DNA from: an uncultured bacterium
Lineage (GTDB): Bacteria; Oederibacteriota; PGYV01; CAILUR01
Direction of reading: 5' to 3'
NCBI GenBank assembly: GCA_903837445.1
Contig: CAILUR010000256.1
Span: 1-9,379 of the forward strand
Length of the DNA stretch: 9,379 nt
Below are positions 1 to 6,355 of the stretch, piece after piece. The first letter of the stretch is position 1; the number at the start of each line of letters is the position of its first letter. The notes beneath the pieces are model-generated. The model worked only from the letters and a program-made list of their open reading frames with translations. It made no database searches and was not told the DNA's origin. A program made the position numbers and the translations under genes.

Positions 1-2386
1 GGAACTCTTCCACCATTTTCTCAGAGGCCATTATTTTAGCCTCAAATCCAGCTTTTTTCTCGACGATAATGGTTTTTTCAGCATCTGTAGCTATCAAAGC
101 TTCGTGAGTTTTTTTGATCCCCGCATGTAACAAAGCTTCTTCCTCTTCTCTTTGTTTCGCGCGTTCACTGTCTTTCACTATTTCAACATACTGCTCGTGA
201 TAATCTTGCGAAAGCATTTCAATCTCGCGCTCCACTTCAGCTAAACGCCCAGCCTGAATCCCGCGTTCTTCCACTATGGATAAGAACTTCTGTCTTGCCA
301 TAAGGACTTCATTTATTATTTCGCTCATTTCTCTTTCACGACTTAAAAAACCAGCACCGTTGTCGCCTTCGCCTTTGCGATATGTCGCAAAGTTTGAAAG
401 CAGCTCGCCATTAAGCGTTAGGAGAAAATACTGTTCTTCTTTTTTTTCAAAAGCGAAGACTTCCATAGCTTTTTCTATATCTGCCACCATATAAATATTA
501 TGAAAAAGCAACTTCAAAGCTTTGTTCTCGGCATTCACACTGATTGTGTTAGGCAAGTAGGCAAGGATATTGGAATGTTGTAGATACGCTGACCATTTTA
601 ACAGAATTCCATTAAAATCCAGATCATAGCCGGTATTTAAAAAGCTGATTTCACCTTTTGAGGTCTCGTATGTTTTAAAAATATCTTTAATTATAGAGTC
701 GTTTCTTACAATCACCGTCTGAAGGATATCGGCGAGAGTCTTTTCAACAGCTGTTTCATAACGCTTGTCCACAGTAATTATATTACCTGCGACATCTATT
801 ATATTCTTTTTATCGTCTTCAGCGAGTCCGTTTTTATAATCAGTCAGGACTTTTTTAACTATTTCTCCGTACCCTTCAAACTTTTCGTGTAGTTCTTTTA
901 AAAAATTATGTCTAGAATCCATTTTGCTTATGCTCAAATCAAGTTCCTTGATAATACTATCGAGGACTTCAAGGGCTGTTTTCATTTTGAGTTTTTCTTT
1001 CAGCAAGCCTTCTTCTCTTTCTTTGAGTCCCTTAATGCCTTCTTCTTTGATTTCCTTACTCTGTTTAATTTTTCCAAGTTCTGAAGCCGCGTTGTTAAGT
1101 TTTGCTTCAACTTCTTTTTTTTCTTTTAAGAGTTCTTCAAGTTTCCCTTCCAGATTCTTTATATTGGTCTCTTCTTGGACAAGATTAGTTTTAAAACCTG
1201 CGGCCTCTTCCTGTGCCATTTCCAAAAGTATGCGTTTATCATCCATTCCTTTTTTGGATGTCTCAAAAGCAGTCCCCACATCCGTTACTTCCAAGGACAA
1301 GGTTTTAAATTTTTCTTCTTCGCCTTTTATTAGTTCGCCTTTCGCGTCTTTGATTTTATTTTTTCCAGCGATATCCAGTTTCAAGCTTTCTAATTTTCCA
1401 ACATTTTCCACATTTTCAGTTTTCAATTGTGCGATGCGGTTACTCGCATCCACTATTCTGACTGACAAATAGTTTAAATTATCTTCAAGTCTTTTTATTT
1501 CCTGTTCTTTAATAAGCCAGGCTTCGCGTTTGGCAGTTACATCTCTTTCTATTTCCACTTCTTTAATACGCATTCCTGCATAGTTGAACTCTGTTTTTTG
1601 CAGTCCAGCATTTTCCGCTTCTATTTTTCTGTTCAGGTCTTCATTTTCGCCCTGAAGTTTATTAAACTCGGCGGTCTTTTCTTTAATATCTTTCATAAAA
1701 TGCTTTATAGCCATTTCATCATATTCGGATTTTAAGACTTTGTATTTTTCTGCCCGTTTTGCTTGCCTTTCTAAACTGGACATTTGTCGTTTTACTTCCG
1801 ACAGGATATCGTTTATCCTCAGCATGCTTTCTTCAGTAGATTCGAGTTTTCTTATGGCTTCGTCGCGGCGTGTAATATATTTGGTAATCCCAGCGGCTTC
1901 TTCAAATATTTCCCGTCTTTGACTGGGTTTAGCATTTATTATTTTATCTACTTCACCTTGGCTAATAATGGAATAAGTATCCAAGCCCAGTCCAGTATCC
2001 ATAAACATTTCGTTTATATCTTTTAAGCGCACAGGATTATCATTTATCATATATTCGCTGTCGCCTGAGCGGTATAATTTACGGGTTATTTTTATTTCGT
2101 TATATGGCAGGTCAAATGATTTGTCTTCGTTGTCTAAAATTAGAGACACTTCGGAAAGCCCGAGAGTTTTCCTCGTATCGGAGCCAGCAAAAATAATATC
2201 TTCCATTTTTCCGCCACGCAGGGACTTTGCACTCTGCTCTCCCATGACCCAGCGAATAGCATCTACTATATTACTTTTTCCGGACCCGTTTGGGCCTACA
2301 ACTATAGTAATTCCTTTTCCGAACTCTAACACAGTACGGTCGGCAAAGGACTTAAACCCGAATAGTTGAAGTTCTTTTAATCTCAA
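1..2386 (-). CDS. smc: Chromosome partition/condensation ATPase Smc, N-terminal 795 residues (3' end outside window)
   Basis: SMC proteins form ring-shaped dimers with ScpA/ScpB that organise and segregate the chromosome. I translated this frame by hand and found it open without a stop from 2386 to the window edge. Visible parts in order: an N-terminal ATPase half with Walker A GPNGSGKSN at residues 31-39 followed by WVMGEQS; the Q-loop region with ISQGEVDKII at 141-150 and REIFEEAAGI at 158-167; a long Lys/Glu-rich coiled coil from about 170 to 500; a hinge at about 503-680; and the start of the returning coil after GFLSRERE. The signature motif and Walker B lie in the missing C-terminal half. 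The start must be the TTG at 2386, because the first in-frame ATG falls after Walker A and a GGAGA lies 6 nt upstream of the TTG. It starts 13 nt after the aminotransferase stop, so co-transcription is likely. The hinge is atypical: the usual glycine-rich GGSxTGG-type stretch is replaced by FATYRKGEGD (about 666-675). Family assignment is very secure. Confidence 0.96.
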   Translation of the reverse strand, partial: MRLKELQLFGFKSFADRTVLEFGKGITIVVGPNGSGKSNIVDAIRWVMGEQSAKSLRGGKMEDIIFAGSDTRKTLGLSEVSLILDNEDKSFDLPYNEIKITRKLYRSGDSEYMINDNPVRLKDINEMFMDTGLGLDTYSIISQGEVDKIINAKPSQRREIFEEAAGITKYITRRDEAIRKLESTEESMLRINDILSEVKRQMSSLERQAKRAEKYKVLKSEYDEMAIKHFMKDIKEKTAEFNKLQGENEDLNRKIEAENAGLQKTEFNYAGMRIKEVEIERDVTAKREAWLIKEQEIKRLEDNLNYLSVRIVDASNRIAQLKTENVENVGKLESLKLDIAGKNKIKDAKGELIKGEEEKFKTLSLEVTDVGTAFETSKKGMDDKRILLEMAQEEAAGFKTNLVQEETNIKNLEGKLEELLKEKKEVEAKLNNAASELGKIKQSKEIKEEGIKGLKEREEGLLKEKLKMKTALEVLDSIIKELDLSISKMDSRHNFLKELHEKFEGYGEIVKKVLTDYKNGLAEDDKKNIIDVAGNIITVDKRYETAVEKTLADILQTVIVRNDSIIKDIFKTYETSKGEISFLNTGYDLDFNGILLKWSAYLQHSNILAYLPNTISVNAENKALKLLFHNIYMVADIEKAMEVFAFEKKEEQYFLLTLNGELLSNFATYRKGEGDNGAGFLSREREMSEIINEVLMARQKFLSIVEERGIQAGRLAEVEREIEMLSQDYHEQYVEIVKDSERAKQREEEEALLHAGIKKTHEALIATDAEKTIIVEKKAGFEAKIMASEKMVEEF

Positions 2387-2392
2387 GTAAGG

Positions 2393-2397
2393 TCTCC
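2393..2397 (-). promoter_or_regulatory. Ribosome binding site of smc (decides the TTG start)
   Basis: The minus strand reads GGAGA, 6 nt before TTG at 2386-2384. No ATG or GTG start lies near the beginning of this reading frame, and conserved Smc residues begin immediately after the TTG (MRLKELQLFGFKSFAD). This site therefore supports a TTG start. Confidence 0.7.
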
Positions 2398-2399
2398 GT

Positions 2400-3506
2400 T
2401 TAAATAGTTTTTGAAAAATCCTTGCAAGCATCTTCCATTAGTTTAAAATAAGCTTCGTCCAATTGCGGATGTATCGGTACATTTAAAACTTCCTTTACGG
2501 CAATATCTACCTCTGGCACAATGACTTTCCTTTTTAAAAGCTTTTTATATAAAGGTTGTTCGTGCACAGCGATAGGATAAAAGATTTTGCATCCAATTCC
2601 TTTGTCTGTCAAGTACTTTAAAAGATTATCTCTCAACCCATTTTTTACTCTAAGGGCAAACTGGTGATAAATATGATAATTTCCTTCGCGCTCGGCCGGC
2701 ATGACTAGCCAATTATATCCACCGAGAATCCTTTTTAACTTATCCGCATTGGCTCTTCTGATTTCATTAAAGTTGTCTATTTTTTTTAATTGTTCCAGCC
2801 CGATAGCTGCCTCAATATCCGTCATTCTATAATTGTAGCCAAGCATAGTATGAAAATATTGCTGTTCCATACCGTGATTTATAAAAACTCTCATTTTAGC
2901 ATCCGCTTTGCTGTCATCGGTGGTAACACCTCCGCCTTCACCAGTAGCCATATTCTTGGTGGCATAAAAACTAAAAGAACCAGCATCGGATAGTCCGCCT
3001 GCCTTTTTGCCTTTATATTTTGCACCATGCGCCTGCGCAGCATCTTCTATCACTACAAGCTTATATTTTTTAGCAAGAGCATTTATGGTGTCCATATCAC
3101 AGGTCTGCCCGTAAAGATGTACTACCATTATTGCTTTAATTCTATGAAAAATATCTTTTTTCAATAATTTTTCTACCGCCACAGGCGATATGTTAAAAGT
3201 ATCCGCATCAATATCAGCAAAAATCGGTTCAGCTCCGGCATATAAAATAGAATTTGCAGTGGCTATGAAAGTAAAAGCAGTAGTGATTACCTGATCGCCT
3301 TTACCTATGCCAAAAGCGAACAAAGCCGCGTGTAAAGAAGTAGTCCCAGAAGAAGTCATAAGCGCGTGTGTTGTCCCTATGTATGTCGCAAAGTTTTTTT
3401 CAAATTCTTTCACTTTGGGACCCGAAGCAATTATGCCCGAATCCAACACTTTCATTACAGCATCTTTTTCTTCCTGTCCTAACCAAGGTTTTGAAATCGG
3501 TATCAT
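2400..3506 (-). CDS. DegT/DnrJ/EryC1/StrS-family PLP-dependent sugar aminotransferase
   Basis: These enzymes transfer an amino group, usually from glutamate, to a keto-sugar nucleotide, making amino sugars for lipopolysaccharide, O-antigen or glycans. The 368-residue length is normal for the family. Visible landmarks are the substrate-side start ISKPWLGQEE, SSGTTSLHAAL at 52-62 (PLP phosphate contact), EDAAQAHGA at 154-162 with Asp155 and Gln158 at the cofactor, and the Schiff-base lysine Lys184 in FYATKNMATGEGG. GYNYRMTDIEAAIGLEQL follows at 223-240. The ATG overlaps the lpxI stop as ATGA, and GGAGG at 3514-3518 lies 7 nt upstream, so the start is well supported. The exact sugar cannot be read from sequence. 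Because it is coupled to lpxI and lpxA, a role in an envelope sugar is likely. One specific possibility is a GnnB-like enzyme for UDP-GlcNAc3N, but the partner oxidoreductase GnnA is not in the window. A perosamine- or bacillosamine-type aminotransferase is the alternative. Confidence 0.93.
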   Translation of the reverse strand: MIPISKPWLGQEEKDAVMKVLDSGIIASGPKVKEFEKNFATYIGTTHALMTSSGTTSLHAALFAFGIGKGDQVITTAFTFIATANSILYAGAEPIFADIDADTFNISPVAVEKLLKKDIFHRIKAIMVVHLYGQTCDMDTINALAKKYKLVVIEDAAQAHGAKYKGKKAGGLSDAGSFSFYATKNMATGEGGGVTTDDSKADAKMRVFINHGMEQQYFHTMLGYNYRMTDIEAAIGLEQLKKIDNFNEIRRANADKLKRILGGYNWLVMPAEREGNYHIYHQFALRVKNGLRDNLLKYLTDKGIGCKIFYPIAVHEQPLYKKLLKRKVIVPEVDIAVKEVLNVPIHPQLDEAYFKLMEDACKDFSKTI

Positions 3507-4315
3507 TTTCTTGCCTCCATACCATAAAGATAGATTCCTGCTTTATCTGCTGCTTTTATGGTGTTTTCCCCATCCATAATAAAAGTTCTCGCCGCATCAT
3601 ATATTATTCCTCTTCCGTTATATTTTTTAATAAGGGCAATTGTCTTGAGTCCAATTACAGGCACATCAAACCGCATATCCACTCGTGAAGCTTTAGCTAC
3701 GATAAACCCCTTGCCAGCTATAGTGGCGCCTCTTTCTATGCACCTATCAGTGCCTTCTTGAGCTTCCGCCGCCGCGACTATTCCATTTTTAATAACTACA
3801 GTCTGTCCAATATCTGTTTTTGCTAAAGCGCGTGCCATAGTTATAGCGAAAAAAGCTTCTTTTCGTTCTTTTTTCGAAGGGGCATTCCTGCCTGCGGCCC
3901 CTTTGGGCGCAAGCGTTTCTTCCATTAAGTAAGTACTCGGTAAAACTTTTGCTCCAAGTTTTTCTATTTCTTTAATTATAAGTCCAAAAAGAGAAGCCGC
4001 TCTTTTATCTTTCAACCCTGCCAAAATAGAAATTCCATAAAAATCAAATTTCAACTCGGTAAACAGGCGTGTGTGTTTCACATCTCCAAGCATTATGACC
4101 GCTTTCACCTTTTCTTGTTTTAAAAAGTTTCTAATCCCACCTATTTTTCCGATATTAAACCAGACGGTCTTAAAACCAAAATCCTGTATGTTCTTATCTG
4201 CATCGTTTTCTATCGCCACGACAATTATATTTTCTTTTTGCGCTACTGCAGTTTTTAAAAAACTTATAGGAAGTTCTCCGCCGCCTGCAATTAGTGCAAT
4301 GACATTTTTTTTCAC
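3503..4315 (-). CDS. lpxI: UDP-2,3-diacylglucosamine pyrophosphatase LpxI (DUF1009 family)
   Basis: LpxI hydrolyses UDP-2,3-diacylglucosamine to lipid X (2,3-diacylglucosamine 1-phosphate) and UMP, the fourth step of lipid A synthesis. It is unrelated to LpxH, which does the same job in Escherichia coli. At 270 residues the size is normal. Seen: the N-terminal glycine-rich start LIAGGGELP (8-16), GDVKHTRLF (77-85), LAPKGA (135-140), the family signature EAQEGTD at 184-190 followed by ERG, and RVDMRFDVPVIG at 211-222. Asp190 matches the Asp reported as important in the Caulobacter enzyme. From memory, many relatives have Gln before the Asp of the last motif; here it is Val. The start is GTG, overlapping the lpxA stop as GTGA with only a weak ribosome site, so translation is probably coupled to lpxA. 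The downstream aminotransferase overlaps its stop by 4 nt. Confidence 0.94.
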   Translation of the reverse strand: MKKNVIALIAGGGELPISFLKTAVAQKENIIVVAIENDADKNIQDFGFKTVWFNIGKIGGIRNFLKQEKVKAVIMLGDVKHTRLFTELKFDFYGISILAGLKDKRAASLFGLIIKEIEKLGAKVLPSTYLMEETLAPKGAAGRNAPSKKERKEAFFAITMARALAKTDIGQTVVIKNGIVAAAEAQEGTDRCIERGATIAGKGFIVAKASRVDMRFDVPVIGLKTIALIKKYNGRGIIYDAARTFIMDGENTIKAADKAGIYLYGMEARK

Positions 4316-5097
4316 CGTATTGTCCCGCGTTTGCTGTTCTGCATAAATTCAATAAAGTAATTTTTCTCTTCAGAGTCAGGAAGCTCGTTTTTTATTTTTT
4401 TCAGTGCTTCCACAAGGGTGAGGCGACTTCTAAAGAAAATCTTGTAAATAGAGTCCAGTTGCGCAAGTTTTTCTTTTGTAAACCCTCGCCTTTTAAGACC
4501 TACTTTATTGAGCCCAAAACAACGCGCGGGCTCGCCAGAGACCATAACATAAGGAGGCACATCCTGACTAAGTTTGCTGCCGCCGCCTATCATGGACTGC
4601 CCGCCTATGCGCACATTTTGATGTATGGTGGTCATTCCACTTATAAAAGCAAAATCATCCACCGTCACATGCCCTGACATAGCTACTGCATTTACCATAA
4701 TCACATTATTCCCGATAACGCAGTCGTGCCCCACATGTGCGGCTGTCATAATAAAATTATTATCTCCAATCACCGTGGCTATCCCCTCTCCAGTTGCTTT
4801 ATGAATAGTGACATATTCCCTTATGACATTATTATTTCCAATTTTTACAAAAGACCTTTCTCCTTTGTATTTTAAATCCTGCGCCGGATTGGCGATAAGA
4901 GTTCCTTCACCGATAAAATTATTATTTCCAAGGCGTGCCCCATCAAGCAAGTGCACCCGCTGTGCTAAAACGCAATTGTCTCCTACTACAACATCCTCAT
5001 CTATAATTGAAAATGCTCCAATTTTTATATTGGCACCCAAGTGCGCTTTGGGACTTATTATAGCTGTTGAATGAATCACAGAAGCTCCTGAAATCAT
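4312..5097 (-). CDS. lpxA: Acyl-ACP--UDP-N-acetylglucosamine O-acyltransferase LpxA
   Basis: LpxA performs the first step of lipid A synthesis in the cytoplasm, moving a 3-hydroxyacyl chain from acyl carrier protein to UDP-GlcNAc (or to its 3-amino analogue in some bacteria). The 261-residue protein is a left-handed parallel beta helix: hexapeptide repeats run from about residue 8 to 190, then an alpha-helical C-terminal domain ends in RGTIR. Markers are NPAQDLKYKGE (70-80), AHVGHDC at 120-126 with catalytic His124 (E. coli His125), SGHVTVDDFAFISGM (141-155), and LKRRGF just after the helix. The residue aligned with E. coli Gly173, which sets acyl-chain length, is Gly172, consistent with a long hydroxyacyl donor. 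The position of E. coli His191 is Pro in GEPAR. The start is 2 nt after the fabZ stop, with only a weak GGA upstream, suggesting coupled translation. The N-terminal sequence aligns with known LpxA starts. Confidence 0.96.
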   Translation of the reverse strand: MISGASVIHSTAIISPKAHLGANIKIGAFSIIDEDVVVGDNCVLAQRVHLLDGARLGNNNFIGEGTLIANPAQDLKYKGERSFVKIGNNNVIREYVTIHKATGEGIATVIGDNNFIMTAAHVGHDCVIGNNVIMVNAVAMSGHVTVDDFAFISGMTTIHQNVRIGGQSMIGGGSKLSQDVPPYVMVSGEPARCFGLNKVGLKRRGFTKEKLAQLDSIYKIFFRSRLTLVEALKKIKNELPDSEEKNYFIEFMQNSKRGTIR

Positions 5098-5099
5098 AA

Positions 5100-5534
5100 T
5101 TATTTATCCGCTATCATAGCCATCATATCCGCTTCCGCCACTTTATCTTCTCCCACAAAAGCATCCCCGTGCATTTTCGCGATTTTACCTTTGAACTTAT
5201 CCATTTTCACTTCAAATCTCAGTGTATCTCCTGGCACTACCAGATTACGAAACTTTACATTGTCAATCGTCATAAAATATACCACTTTGCCTTTATTATC
5301 TGTCATATTATAAAGCGCTAAAATTCCAGCAGTCTGCGCCATGGCTTCAACTATAAGGACTCCTGGCATAACAGGTTTTCCTGGGAAATGTCCTTGGAAA
5401 AACCATTCATTTATAGTGACATTTTTAATCGCTTTTATTGACTCCATTCCGTTAATTTCAAGCACCTTGTCCACAAGTAAAAACGGAAATCTATGTGGAA
5501 GTAATTCCTGAATTTTTACCACATCAAGCAACAT
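5100..5534 (-). CDS. fabZ: 3-hydroxyacyl-ACP dehydratase FabZ
   Basis: FabZ dehydrates 3-hydroxyacyl-ACP to trans-2-enoyl-ACP in type II fatty-acid synthesis. It draws on the same hydroxyacyl-ACP pool that LpxA and LpxD use. With the start at 5534 the protein is 144 residues, the usual size, and begins MLLDVVKIQELLPHRFPF. The hot-dog fold carries the catalytic pair His49 in GHFPGKPVMPG (48-58) and Glu63 in VEAMAQ (62-67). An upstream ATG at 5570 would add twelve residues (MKWLKKLFRRPT), but that extension lies wholly within lpxC. A strong AGGAGG sits 6 nt before the 5534 ATG instead, so I chose the inner start. The gene overlaps the end of lpxC by 11 nt. In Bacteroidetes lpxC and fabZ are fused; here they are separate but overlapping. 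Confidence 0.95.
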   Translation of the reverse strand: MLLDVVKIQELLPHRFPFLLVDKVLEINGMESIKAIKNVTINEWFFQGHFPGKPVMPGVLIVEAMAQTAGILALYNMTDNKGKVVYFMTIDNVKFRNLVVPGDTLRFEVKMDKFKGKIAKMHGDAFVGEDKVAEADMMAMIADK

Positions 5535-6351
5535 AGTAGGCCTCCTGAATAATTTTTTTAGCCATTTCAATATTTTGAGTATGTCCTGTCTTGACCGCTA
5601 TCACTATAAAGTTCAACTCGCCTTCAAGAAAACCAAAATCTCCCAACAAATCTAAAACTTTATGTCTGGTCACTTCGTTTTTAAAACGGAGCTTTGTATT
5701 CACCGGCTTCGCTTTATCAAACAAAATTGCGCTTCGTAAATCAGCGCCTTTTATCAATCCATTTTTAATTAGCTCGTCAAGTTCCTCTTTAAAGCCGAAA
5801 GTTCTTGCCGGAGCAATTTCTTTTTCAAAAGAGTTCCCCTTCATTTCAAAAAAACATTCTTCAGGAAGAAGTCCTTTGCCAGAAAAGTCCGTAAAAAAAT
5901 TTATCCTATATCCTGCGAACGGAATTGCCGCTATATATTTTCCATTATATTTCAAAACAATAGTTTTCTTGAGCAAAAGCTGTTTTCTTTTTTTCTCAAG
6001 CACTTTTATGCCGGCTTTTTTAAGCGCTTTAACATATTCCAAGGCACTGCCGTCAAATATCGGGGGCTCGTTTCCTTCAAGTTCAATCACCGCATTGTCT
6101 ATTCCCATACCACGCAAAGCCGAAAGCATATGTTCCACAGTATATATTTCACTTTTCCCATAACGAATAGAGGTGCCCCTCTGCGTATCAAAGACAAGAT
6201 CCAAAGAAAGTTTATATTCTTCCTTATTATTTCTAATAGTAATTCCATTTCCTGCGGGAGCTGAATGGAAGGTTACTTTTACATTTTGGCCTTTGTGGAG
6301 GCCTTTCCCTGCTAAAGAAACACTTTTATTTAGAGTGCGCTGAAAGTTCAT
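5524..6351 (-). CDS. lpxC: UDP-3-O-acyl-N-acetylglucosamine deacetylase LpxC
   Basis: LpxC is the zinc-dependent deacetylase that commits material to lipid A. All active-site residues are present with E. coli spacing. Glu73 and His74 lie in YTVEHMLSAL (70-79). His230, Lys231 and Asp234 lie in RHKVLDLLGD, followed by Asp238. His257 lies in TGHTQN. These match E. coli Glu78/His79, His238/Lys239/Asp242, Asp246 and His265. Other family landmarks are RTLNKSVSLAGKGLH at the start, NEPPIFDGSA (94-103) and ARTFGF (182-187). At 275 residues it is shorter than the 305-residue E. coli protein and lacks an extended C-terminal tail; in E. coli that tail is the signal for FtsH degradation, so control may differ (inference). 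It starts 4 nt after the lpxD stop with no clear ribosome site, suggesting reinitiation, and its end overlaps fabZ by 11 nt. Confidence 0.97.
   Translation of the reverse strand: MNFQRTLNKSVSLAGKGLHKGQNVKVTFHSAPAGNGITIRNNKEEYKLSLDLVFDTQRGTSIRYGKSEIYTVEHMLSALRGMGIDNAVIELEGNEPPIFDGSALEYVKALKKAGIKVLEKKRKQLLLKKTIVLKYNGKYIAAIPFAGYRINFFTDFSGKGLLPEECFFEMKGNSFEKEIAPARTFGFKEELDELIKNGLIKGADLRSAILFDKAKPVNTKLRFKNEVTRHKVLDLLGDFGFLEGELNFIVIAVKTGHTQNIEMAKKIIQEAYYVA
5541..5546 (-). promoter_or_regulatory. Shine-Dalgarno site of fabZ inside lpxC (decides the start)
   Basis: A perfect AGGAGG on the minus strand lies 6 nt before the ATG at 5534 and within the last codons of lpxC. It supports the 144-residue FabZ over the longer frame starting at 5570. 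It also allows fabZ to be translated independently of lpxC. Confidence 0.85.
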
Positions 6352-6355
6352 AGTC

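Noticed and set aside
924..1472. 182-residue plus-strand open frame rich in Ser, Phe and Leu
   Set aside because: It is antisense to the Smc coiled coil. The Lys/Glu-rich purine strand gives Ser/Phe/Leu on the other strand and few stops. No start signal or family resemblance was seen.
2121..2369. Plus-strand 82-residue frame opposite the Smc Walker A region
   Set aside because: It is a shadow of the conserved Smc ATPase N-terminus, with no independent support.
5535..5570. Longer FabZ start at 5570 (MKWLKKLFRRPT extension)
   Set aside because: The extension lies inside lpxC, has no homologous counterpart in FabZ proteins, and a strong AGGAGG marks the inner ATG at 5534.
5591..6163. 190-residue plus-strand open frame
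   Set aside because: It lies wholly inside lpxC, whose active-site residues are intact, and its Ser/Pro/Phe/Lys-rich product resembles nothing known to me.
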